Shown: piece after piece, positions 7,719-13,931 of the stretch
Position numbering within the stretch: the stretch's first letter is position 1
How the letters are laid out: every line of letters starts with the position of its first letter
Source of the DNA: JBFKMV01 sp041629655
GTDB lineage: Bacteria > Acidobacteriota > Polarisedimenticolia > Polarisedimenticolales > Polarisedimenticolaceae
Reading direction: 5' to 3'
DNA: 21,432 nt
Assembly: GCA_041629655.1 (NCBI GenBank)
Contig: JBFKMV010000072.1
Coordinates: 1 to 21,432, forward strand
Made by a program: the position numbers and the translations under genes
Notes under the pieces: model-generated
What the model was told of the DNA's origin: nothing
What the model saw: only the letters and a program-made list of their open reading frames with translations
Database searches by the model: none

Positions 7719-7859
7719 GGTAATGCGTTCGAGGATCCGGAGTATCTCTCCGAGCCGGTTTTGGGCCAGGGCGTCTGGGACTATCGCCCCGATCCGACGG
7801 CGCTGCCGAACCGCTGCGATCCCGAGATCGCCCGGCGATTTCTCTCCGGCCGTCCGTAA
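7719..7859 (+). pseudogene. 3' remnant of a truncated gene
   Basis: Directly after the end of L1 a frame codes for about 46 residues ending in TAA at 7857-7859. It contains EDPEYLSEPVLGQGVWDYRP and then DPTALPNRCDPEIARRF. The composition and third-position bias look like genuine protein, but there is no start codon and the frame runs into the repeat. I read it as the surviving C-terminus of a gene whose front was lost where the repeat now lies. The family is not recognised. Confidence 0.5.
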
Positions 7860-7874
7860 CCGATAGGTAGGTCG

Positions 7875-9128
7875 ATGCTCGTATTCATTACCGCGGTCTC
7901 CGTGGCGCTCGTTGTTTCTTTCATTTGCTCGATTTTCGAGTCCGTGTTGCTGTCGATCGGCCATGCGCAGGTCGAATCGCTCGTGCGCGAAGGCAAGCCC
8001 TCGGGTTATCTGCTGCGCGACTTCAAGCGGCGCATCGATCTGCCGATAGCGGCCATTTTGATCGTCAACACGATCGCGCATACGATCGGTGCGGCCGTCG
8101 CCGGCGCGAGCTACGAAGACGTATTCAGCAGCGGGACGCTCTGGCTGTTCTCGATCATCTTTACGGCAGCCGTATTGCTTTTCACCGAGATCATTCCAAA
8201 AACCGTCGGCGTGACATACGCAGGCGCGCTAGCAGGCCCGGTCGCGCATGGAATCAAGATTCTGACAATCGCGCTCGGACCGCTCGTGCGGTTGTCAGAG
8301 AAGATCTCGACGTCGATTCGAGGCGCGCAAGAACTGCCCGTGACGTCGATCGAGGAGATACGCCTGCTCGCGGCGCTGGGCCGGGCTGAAGGCATACTCG
8401 GCGCGCGCACGGCCGGCATCATCGTCGGCGCGACGCAGCTCGGACAGCTCACAGCAGAGGACGTCATGCTGCCGCGGCAGCGTGTCGTTCTCCTCTCGGC
8501 ACAGGACAGTCGCGAAGACGTCATCGCCAGGATGCAGGAATGCGGCTACAGCCGGTTCCCGTTCTCGCCGACGCGTGAGCTCGACGATGCGACTGGAATC
8601 GTGCTCGCGCGCCAGCTCCTTTTCTATCTGCACGATCACCCGGAGGGGCCGATCGACTGGGCCGCGGTGGTTCAGGAACCACTCGTCATTCCGGCAACCA
8701 AGCCGGCAAATCAGCTGCTGCGCACGTTCCGTGAAGCGGCGAGGCACATGGCGCTCGTCGTCGATGAATACGGTGGCATCGAGGGCGTCGTCACGCTGGA
8801 GGATGTCCTCGAAGAGCTCGTCGGCGACATCGTCGACGAGAGTGATCAGCCCGTCCCCGATGTGTGGCGGCAAGCGGACGGCTCGTTGCACGTGCTCGGA
8901 AGCGTCGAACTGCGCCGGCTGTGTGAGTTGCTGGCCGCCCCGTGGCTGCCCGATACGGTAGCGACGACGGTGAGCGGCTTTCTGTCGGAGCGACTGGGCC
9001 GCGTGCCGATCGTCGGCGATGCCGTCGTCTGGCGCGAGTTCGAGCTCGAGGTCCTGGCTGCCAACCCGATGCAGGCCGAGCGCATCGAAGTTCGGCGCCG
9101 CCGAGACGAGACGGACGAGGAGGGCTAA
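7875..9128 (+). CDS. CNNM/CorC-type membrane protein (DUF21, CBS pair, transporter-associated domain)
   Basis: This is a 417-residue member of the CNNM/HlyC-CorC group, linked in other bacteria to magnesium or cobalt export. An N-terminal DUF21 membrane domain covers about residues 1-150, with four hydrophobic segments and the conserved TEIIPKT at 104-110. Two CBS domains follow (about 195-310, including AEDVMLPR and HMALVVDEYGGIEGVVTLEDVLEELVG in two parts). A CorC_HlyC domain ends the protein (about 325-405, GSLHVLGSVELRRLCELL). The ATG at 7875 follows TAGGTAGG. Base composition is visibly poorer in G and C than the neighbouring genes. The gene lies alone between related repeats (L1 at 7601-7718, L2 at 9186-9286), which suggests arrival by transfer. 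The role in ion transport is from the family, not shown here. Confidence 0.85.
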   Translation: MLVFITAVSVALVVSFICSIFESVLLSIGHAQVESLVREGKPSGYLLRDFKRRIDLPIAAILIVNTIAHTIGAAVAGASYEDVFSSGTLWLFSIIFTAAVLLFTEIIPKTVGVTYAGALAGPVAHGIKILTIALGPLVRLSEKISTSIRGAQELPVTSIEEIRLLAALGRAEGILGARTAGIIVGATQLGQLTAEDVMLPRQRVVLLSAQDSREDVIARMQECGYSRFPFSPTRELDDATGIVLARQLLFYLHDHPEGPIDWAAVVQEPLVIPATKPANQLLRTFREAARHMALVVDEYGGIEGVVTLEDVLEELVGDIVDESDQPVPDVWRQADGSLHVLGSVELRRLCELLAAPWLPDTVATTVSGFLSERLGRVPIVGDAVVWREFELEVLAANPMQAERIEVRRRRDETDEEG

Positions 9129-9185
9129 CGTTGTGAAGCGGCTGACCTCGGTCGGCCAAAGCGGGCGCCGCGTGCGGCGTGACTG

Positions 9186-9286
9186 GACTATTGATTGTAG
9201 CCGTTCAGGCGCCCGGGGCGAAGCGGTTGGTCGACGGAAGATGGAGGTCATCGGCCAAGAAAACGCAGCTTTTTGTCTTACCCGCT
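9186..9286 (-). repeat. Dispersed repeat, inverted copy L2 (partial, diverged)
   Basis: This is related to L1 over 93 bp. Shared blocks are ATTGTAGCC, GCCCGGG, AAGCGGTTGGT, GACG, AAGAT and TTTGTCTTACCCGC. It is in the same orientation as L1, so the CNNM gene is bracketed by direct repeats. It begins soon after the CNNM stop codon. Confidence 0.65.
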
Positions 9287-9492
9287 CGGCCCAGAAGGCG
9301 ATGCGAAGTGGTCGGTGCGTACGCCGCGTCTGCCAAGACATCCCTGCAAGACGCTCGTGTTGTTCACGCGGATCTTGGAGGAGATTGATCGTTCCGAGGG
9401 AGGCCTGGCCTTGGCGTCGGCGACTCTCCATCTCGTCGAGACTCCGCCGCTCGATGTGCGTCTGCTGAACGGGACAGACCGAGGGCCAGGTC
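9287..9492. other. Non-genic segment between L2 and R2, possible coding debris
   Basis: The stretch from the CNNM stop (9128) to 9661 has no credible intact gene. Between L2 and R2 a plus-strand frame reads plausibly as protein (TLVLFTRILEEIDRSEGG, then LALASATLHLVETPPLDV). It has no start with a ribosome site and runs on into the repeat. It may be the remnant of another disrupted gene, or chance in a GC-rich region. Nothing else is recognisable here. Confidence 0.3.
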
Positions 9493-9600
9493 GTCCGGAA
9501 AGGGCACATACGTCAACCCGGACTCGGAGCCTAGCGGGGGGTTCGGGGCTAGAATACACCGATCATGTCGGCTGGCGCAGGCTCGGCGCCCCAATCCGGC
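9493..9600 (+). repeat. Dispersed repeat, direct copy R2 (lacks the GCGGGTAAG end)
   Basis: This matches R3 almost base for base from GTCCGGAAAGGGCACATACG to the terminal CCAATCCGGC. It lacks the first 25-30 bp present in R1 and R3. About 60 bp beyond its right end lies the broken end of a glycosyltransferase gene. Confidence 0.88.
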
Positions 9601-9661
9601 GTCGCGGGCCAGCGTCGGGAGAACCGCTCGCTTGCAGCCCTGCCTCAGGAACGCCCAGACG

Positions 9662-10024
9662 CTAGATAAGGACGGCCATGGCCAGCGCGGCGGCGATCCC
9701 CGCCACGGGACCGGATAGCCGACGCGCCAGGGCGTAAACGGCCACCAGGATCACCATCCCGTAGATCGCGGTCGTCACGCGCAAGGCGGGCAAGGACTCC
9801 CCGAATATCGCCTGGACCGCCGACATCCAGTAAAAAGTGAACGGCGTCTTCTGGTAGTAGATATCGAGGTAGGGCACCGCCCCCTCGCGAATCAACTGGC
9901 CCAGCAGGGCGTACTCCCCCTCGTCTCGGATCAGGGGAGCGTGGCGGAAGGGCCAGCGTGACAGGAAAGATCCGAAGAGCACCGTCGCCAGCGCGGCAGG
10001 GAAACCGTTGTATGCTTCCCCCAA
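9662..10024 (-). pseudogene. Truncated GT39-like membrane glycosyltransferase (N-terminal part only)
   Basis: The translation has a first membrane segment, then the signature of the PMT/GT39-type and ArnT-like glycosyltransferases. That signature is IRDEGEYALLGQLIREG (the DE pair being the usual catalytic acidic site in the first loop), PYLDIYYQKTPFTFYW and two further hydrophobic segments. The frame stops at 9662 after AALAMAVLI, at roughly 120 residues, while intact enzymes have 450 or more. The remaining sequence is absent and repeat R2 lies about 60 bp beyond the break. The start is uncertain: a TTG at 10024 avoids overlap with the divergent M48 gene, but the frame stays open to 10126. 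It is almost certainly non-functional. Confidence 0.7.
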
Positions 10025-10056
10025 GCTCAGCGGGTCCGGACGCCGAGGGAGGGCAG

Positions 10057-11397
10057 ATGGCGCGCTACGAGCGGTTCGCCCGCTGCGGTCTCGTGCTGAT
10101 TCTGCTGGCCGCTCCGGGGCCGCCATCGGCGGCCGAGGGGGTCTACGCCCCGGTCGAGCTGAAGAAACGCGAGCAAGCGCTGCTCGAGATGTCCGACGAA
10201 TTCGCCAAACAGGTGGTGCGGCGCGGTCTGCGCTACGACGAGCCCGAGATCGTCGACATGGTCCGCGAGATCGGCGACCGGCTCGCTCCCGAGCCCGAGG
10301 ACGCCTACGTCGACTACCGGTTCCAGGTGATCCGTCACCCGTTGCCCAACGCGTTCGCGTTGCCGGACGGGCAGATCTACCTCCACACCGGAATGCTCGC
10401 GTTGCTCGAGAACGAGGCCCAGCTCTCGATGCTGCTGGCCCACGAGATCAACCACGTCGCGGGACACCACTCGGTCGTGGGTTTCCGCAGCACGCGTAAG
10501 AAGGCGATCGCCAGCATCGTCGTGAGCGCGGCCGCCGTCGCGGCCGCGTACGGCGGGCACACCGAGTACCTCGATCTGGCGAACGTCATCAACCAGGCCG
10601 TGTACATGGCGATGATCGGCTACAGCCGCGACCTCGAGGAGGAAGCGGACCGCCGGGCGATCGACCGGGTGCTGGACGGCGAGTACGACGTTCGACAGGC
10701 GCCGTCGCTGTTCGAGCTGATGCAGGAGGACCATGAAGGGGAGCGCCTGATCTTCAAGTGGGGAACCCATCCCACGCTGCCCGCGCGGGTCGCGTACCTC
10801 AAGGAGATGGTGGCCCGGATCGAGAGCGAAGGGATTCCCGAGAAGCTGCGCACCGGGGATGAGGGTTTCCGAAGCCGGATGCGTCCGCTGGCGCTGGAAA
10901 CGGTGCACGAGCTCGTTCGCGCGGACTATCCGCGGACCGCGGCCCATCTCGCGCGGCGGCTCGTCTCGGAGGACGAGGCCGACGCCCGGGCGCACCACGC
11001 GCTGGCGGAGGCCCTGCGCGCGCTCGACGCGCGAACGGAGACGATCGGTCCCGAGGAGCGGGCGCGGGTCGGGAACAGGAAGCGGGCCAAGCGGCGCGTC
11101 AAGCTGACCCGCGAACAGCGGGAGCAGCGGCGTCTCAAGGACCCGGCCGCCGCCGCCCTGATCGAGCAGAACCTGAACGCCGCGATCCGGGAATATGACC
11201 GGGCCCTGGAGCTCGACGAGGGGCTGGCCGAGGCGTGCCGCGGCCGCGGGTACGCCCTGGACGAGCTGGGCCGCTACGAGGAGGCCGGACAGGAGCTGGC
11301 GCGTTACGTCCGGATGCACCCCGAAGCGTCCGACCGCAAGGTGGTGATCGAGCGTTTGCGCGGCATCTCCGCCGCTATCCGTAACGGAGCAGACTGA
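10057..11397 (+). CDS. Exported M48-family metalloprotease with C-terminal TPR-like region
   Basis: This is a 446-residue periplasmic zinc protease of the M48 type; BepA/YfgC and LoiP are known members that act on outer-membrane protein quality. The ATG at 10057 has GGAGGG upstream and starts a signal peptide (LVLILLAAPGPPSAA). The zinc site is HEINH at residues 129-133, with E194 in EEEAD (194-198) as third ligand. NAFALPDGQIYLHTGML precedes it as in the family. From about residue 265 the protein becomes helical. An Arg/Lys-rich linker (RKRAKRRVKLTREQREQRR) leads to a final TPR-like pair (AIREYDRALELDEGLAEACR). The following gene starts 17 nt downstream with a strong ribosome site, so the two probably form an operon. 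A transcription start would fall inside or next to the glycosyltransferase remnant. Confidence 0.88.
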   Translation: MARYERFARCGLVLILLAAPGPPSAAEGVYAPVELKKREQALLEMSDEFAKQVVRRGLRYDEPEIVDMVREIGDRLAPEPEDAYVDYRFQVIRHPLPNAFALPDGQIYLHTGMLALLENEAQLSMLLAHEINHVAGHHSVVGFRSTRKKAIASIVVSAAAVAAAYGGHTEYLDLANVINQAVYMAMIGYSRDLEEEADRRAIDRVLDGEYDVRQAPSLFELMQEDHEGERLIFKWGTHPTLPARVAYLKEMVARIESEGIPEKLRTGDEGFRSRMRPLALETVHELVRADYPRTAAHLARRLVSEDEADARAHHALAEALRALDARTETIGPEERARVGNRKRAKRRVKLTREQREQRRLKDPAAAALIEQNLNAAIREYDRALELDEGLAEACRGRGYALDELGRYEEAGQELARYVRMHPEASDRKVVIERLRGISAAIRNGAD

Positions 11398-11414
11398 GGA
11401 GGAGGAGGAGCGAG

Positions 11415-12263
11415 ATGAGATTCCAGGGGACGCGACCGGGCCGGGCGGCGATCGTGGGGTCGCTGGCGCTGGCCGGCATGCTGGCGGCACCGGCGGTCCA
11501 TGCCTACGGCGTGATGACCAAGGAGTTCAAGAAGGGGGAGACGCGTACCGCCAAGGTCGTGATCCTCCCGCCGTACGCCGAGTTCCACAAGGCCAAGGCG
11601 ATCATGCGCGAGGAGATGATGGAAGAGTGCATCGCCCTCGAGCGCGCGACGGCCAAGTGGCTGGCGGCGAAGTACGAGGAGCGCGGCTACGAGCCGGTTC
11701 TCGTCACGATGGAGCAGATCGAGGCGGATCCCGAGCTGGCCGAGATGTTCCGCAGGGTGAACGCGAGATACGACCAGGACTTCCCCAAGTTGATGAGGAA
11801 GCCGAAGAAAGTCAAAAAGAAGCAGGTCGACCTGGGCGAGGAGGGGCGCCACCTGGCCGCGATGCTCGACGCCGACACGCTGGCCATCATCCGCGTTCGC
11901 GCCGTGCAGACCACGGGCGGCAAGAAGGCGCTGGGCTTCTTGTTCGGCGGGGTCGCCGGGGCCGTCTCCAGCCGCAGCAACGCAGGCGTTTTCGTCGCGA
12001 CGATGCACGGCCGATCCGGGCTCGTGGAGTCCTTCTTCTGGGGGTACGACCGCTGCAAGAGCCGGGCGCTCGTCGAGGAGCCGGACACCGTGATCCGCAA
12101 GGCCTCGAATTCGTGTTTCAAGAAGTTCCCGAAGCTGGGCGAGGTCGTTGCCGAGGACGACGACAGCTCTGAAATGAGCGAGGAGGAACTGCTGCGGCAG
12201 TTCGAGGAGGAAGAGGGCCAAGAGGACGGCGGAGAAGCCGACTCGGACGGGGGAACGCGCTGA
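11415..12263 (+). CDS. Exported protein of unknown function, operon partner of the M48 protease
   Basis: This is a 282-residue protein preceded by an exceptionally strong site (repeated GGAG just before the ATG). The signal peptide is RAAIVGSLALAGMLAAPAVHA. The mature part begins with a beta strand and helix (TAKVVILPPYAEFHKAKAIM), followed by long charged helices and a lysine cluster (KPKKVKKKQ). A Gly-rich hydrophobic turn (ALGFLFGGVAGAVSS) comes later. It ends in a very acidic tail (SEEELLRQFEEEEGQEDGG). The layout vaguely recalls envelope proteins with a CsgG/GNA1162-like fold, but I cannot assign a family. Gene order suggests a job beside the M48 protease in the cell envelope. Confidence 0.75.
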   Translation: MRFQGTRPGRAAIVGSLALAGMLAAPAVHAYGVMTKEFKKGETRTAKVVILPPYAEFHKAKAIMREEMMEECIALERATAKWLAAKYEERGYEPVLVTMEQIEADPELAEMFRRVNARYDQDFPKLMRKPKKVKKKQVDLGEEGRHLAAMLDADTLAIIRVRAVQTTGGKKALGFLFGGVAGAVSSRSNAGVFVATMHGRSGLVESFFWGYDRCKSRALVEEPDTVIRKASNSCFKKFPKLGEVVAEDDDSSEMSEEELLRQFEEEEGQEDGGEADSDGGTR

Positions 12264-12372
12264 GCGGAGTCTCCGCACGTGACGATCAGAACTTCTGTGG
12301 CTCCGGAGCCTGTTTCGCTGCGCCGCCTCGTCAGAACCGCACCGCGCCGGGCCTCGCGCGCCGGGCCGGCTT

Positions 12373-12510
12373 CCGCATTTGGGGCTCCGAGCCCACTTCA
12401 TCCGATGGAATCGGTGTAATCTAACCCCGGATCCGCTGTCGAGCAGTCCGGCTCAGGCTTACGTATATAGAGTTACCGGACGTAGTTCGCAGCTTATACC
12501 TCTTAGCCGC
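12373..12510 (-). repeat. Dispersed repeat, inverted copy L3 (full length, diverged)
   Basis: The reverse-complemented R sequence can be followed through the whole segment. CCGCATTTGGGGCTCCGAGCC corresponds to CCGCATTGGGGCGCCGAGCC (given here in part), GAATCGGTGTAATCTAACCCC to ATCGGTGTATTCTAGCCCC, and CTTAGCCGC to CTTACCCGC. Its last 35 bp (12476-12510) are complementary to 13376-13410 with about five mismatches. The 110 bp between the preceding gene and L3 hold only a small GCGGAG/CTCCGC hairpin at 12264-12276. Confidence 0.75.
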
Positions 12511-12537
12511 TATTGATCGGACCCAGGGTGGACTCGC

Positions 12538-13200
12538 CTACTCGCGCTCGAGCTCGGCCCGCAGCGCGGCGACCTCCTGCTTCAGCGTCTCGATCGTCTC
12601 CGCCTGCACCTTGAGCGCGGCGACGGCCATGCTGGTGTAGGCGTACAGGTCGACCGTCTCTCCGCCGGCGCCCACCGCAAGACTGGGCTCCACGTCGTCG
12701 ATGATGAACCCGAGATGCGTCTTCCCGTCGGCGAGCGCGCCCTTGTAGCGATAGGTGGCCAGCGGGAACTGCAACAGCCGGTCATGGATCGTCTGCAGAT
12801 CGTCCTGACCCAGGTAGCTCACGTCCGTCTTGTAAGCGAGCCGCGAGATAGGGCAAGTGTCCCCGTCGAAACAGGTCGGCACGCGAAACGGCGAACCCGC
12901 GCAGCAGATCTGGTTGCTCTTGCACAGCGTCGAGCCGCACTCATGGCCGCTACTGGGGTTGCGGCAGACTCCGCCGCAGTCCGCATGGTTGAGCTCCGGG
13001 AAGCAATCGTCGGAACGATCGTCGTAGCAGACGAGATTGCCCGGACAGGGAATGGCGCCGATGCCACCGCAGAACTTGGCCACCTCCTGCACCACCACGT
13101 CCTCGGGTTCCTGCGGGACGGTCGAGTTGTCCTGGGCCACGTGCCAGCCTGCCAGCGTCGCGACGGCGATCACCACGATGAACGGTACCGATCTCCTCAT
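12538..13200 (-). CDS. Small secreted Cys-rich protein with C-terminal S74 (intramolecular chaperone) domain
   Basis: This is a 220-residue protein with GGAGGAAG before the ATG at 13200 and a signal peptide (MRRSVPFIVVIAVATLAGWH). Residues 43-118 hold 12 cysteines in a disulfide-rich module (CGGIGAIPCPGNLVCYDD, CGSTLCKSNQICC). From about residue 121 a peptidase_S74-like domain follows. It contains LAYKTDVSYLGQDDLQTIHD, LATYRYKG, HLGFIIDDVEPS and VDLYAYTSMAVAALKVQ, then a coiled-coil end (IETLKQEVAALRAELERE). In phage tailspikes this domain trimerises the fibre and then cuts itself off. In this short secreted form the Cys-rich module would be the released or trimerised part. The gene is alone inside inverted repeats L3 and R3. 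Confidence 0.78.
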   Translation of the reverse strand: MRRSVPFIVVIAVATLAGWHVAQDNSTVPQEPEDVVVQEVAKFCGGIGAIPCPGNLVCYDDRSDDCFPELNHADCGGVCRNPSSGHECGSTLCKSNQICCAGSPFRVPTCFDGDTCPISRLAYKTDVSYLGQDDLQTIHDRLLQFPLATYRYKGALADGKTHLGFIIDDVEPSLAVGAGGETVDLYAYTSMAVAALKVQAETIETLKQEVAALRAELERE

Positions 13201-13375
13201 GACTCTTCCTCCTTCTGCCAGACGGTGGGTTTGTCACAGTCTACTCCCGTCCTGGGGCTCCGGGTCCATCCCAGCCGACCCATAAGGGTGCATTTTCCCG
13301 GATCAGCCGTTGAGCGCGGGATCTCGCTCCCGTGTCGGGGTTGCGCCGGAAGACTGTTGAATCGACAGCCCGGCC

Positions 13376-13549
13376 GCGGATAAGCCGTATAAGCCTCGAA
13401 CTACGTCCGGCAGCGGGTAAGAGAAACAAGCTGCGAACAGCGCCCGGAAAGGGCACATACGTCAACCCGGACTCGGAGCCTAGCGGGGGGTTCGGGGCTG
13501 GAATACACCGATCATGTCGGCTGGCGCAGGCTCGGCGCCCCAATGCGGC
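13376..13549 (+). repeat. Dispersed repeat, direct copy R3, with a duplicated left end
   Basis: The core 13413-13549 is nearly identical to R1. It is preceded at 13376-13410 by a second version of the left end (GCGGATAAGCCGTATAAGCC, then CGAACTACGTCCGG), which matches the inverted L3 better than the adjacent core does. The left end is therefore present twice in tandem. Apart from this repeat, the 456-bp stretch 13201-13656 holds nothing I recognise: 13201-13375 and 13550-13656 show no gene or clear regulatory site. Confidence 0.9.
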
Positions 13550-13656
13550 ATCTCTTCAGCCTCCCCCATTATGCCGGCGCGCATCGCGAAGACGGCGCGT
13601 CGCGCAGACTCTACGCTAGCGGGAGGACTCGTCCAAAGCGGGACGAAGAGCAGGCG

Positions 13657-13845
13657 TCACGCCAGGCTCGGCGTACGTTCCCGATCCCCGGCACCCCGGG
13701 CAGACGTCCGATCGGCGGTGCCGGGATCCTCCGCGGTCGGAATGACGGTCCCCGATTCCCTGGCGAACGACTCGAAGGCCTGTCGTGCGGCCTGCCGAAT
13801 CCAGTCTTCCCGCCGAAACAACCGAGCCAGCCAGTTCCTTTTCAT
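13657..13845 (-). CDS. Small protein of unknown function downstream of the kinase gene
   Basis: This is a 62-residue frame whose ATG at 13845-13843 is preceded by AAGGAG at a good distance. It begins MKRNWLARLFRREDW, a basic amphipathic helix, and ends with an Arg-rich, disordered-looking tail. It has no known family. It follows the kinase gene on the same strand after about 86 bp. A 26-nt motif shared with the upstream region of the ECF sigma gene lies between them. A role in the sigma-kinase system is possible only from this context. The ribosome site is the main evidence that it is real. Confidence 0.45.
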   Translation of the reverse strand: MKRNWLARLFRREDWIRQAARQAFESFARESGTVIPTAEDPGTADRTSARGAGDRERTPSLA

Positions 13846-13873
13846 GGGCGTTCTCCTTCGCTGTACCTCCTAC

Positions 13874-13899
13874 AGAAGAAACCGGGGCCGGAGGTTTCG
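13874..13899 (-). promoter_or_regulatory. Shared 26-nt motif, copy 2 (candidate ECF promoter or terminator)
   Basis: The minus strand reads CGAAACCTCCGGCCCCGG followed by TTTCTTCT. It differs from the copy at 17265-17290 at two positions. It lies 33 bp after the kinase stop and about 30 bp before the small ORF. GAAACC resembles the -35 element of some ECF-type promoters. The sequence also holds a GAAACC/GGTTTC inverted repeat, so a terminator hairpin for the kinase gene is the alternative. Confidence 0.4.
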
Positions 13900-13931
13900 C
13901 CGGAAGACAGGGGTTTTCTCGGAGGACGGCG

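Larger units (their letters stand above)
12373..13549. mobile_element. Putative passenger element: S74-protein gene between long inverted repeats L3 and R3
   Basis: L3 and R3 are inverted copies of the same roughly 135-bp sequence, 865 bp apart at their inner ends. They enclose exactly one gene. The outer ends read CCGCATT-GGGG inwards from both sides. The total length is about 1.18 kb and there is no transposase. This is the arrangement of a non-autonomous element with a passenger gene. Independent insertion of two repeats around a resident gene is the alternative. No target duplication is visible. Confidence 0.45.

Noticed and set aside
8295..9509. A 404-residue minus-strand frame opposite the CNNM gene
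   Set aside because: It is composed of Arg-rich sequence without domains and starts inside repeat R2; the plus-strand gene explains the region.
9278..9594. Short minus-strand proteins encoded across repeat R2 (and similar frames across R1 and R3)
   Set aside because: They share residues such as SESGLTYVPF only because the repeat DNA is shared. They have no ribosome sites and differ beyond the repeat, so they are not a gene family.
10027..11490. A 487-residue minus-strand frame opposite the M48 protease gene
   Set aside because: The plus strand carries the HEINH zinc motif, a signal peptide and a ribosome site. The minus-strand frame is a codon-bias shadow.
7465..13549. Integron cassette array with attC sites
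   Set aside because: The direct copies are in one orientation, but I see no paired attC core motifs (GTTRRRY and RYYYAAC) at the ends, several genes between copies are large chromosomal operons on the opposite strand, and inverted copies exist. No integrase is present.
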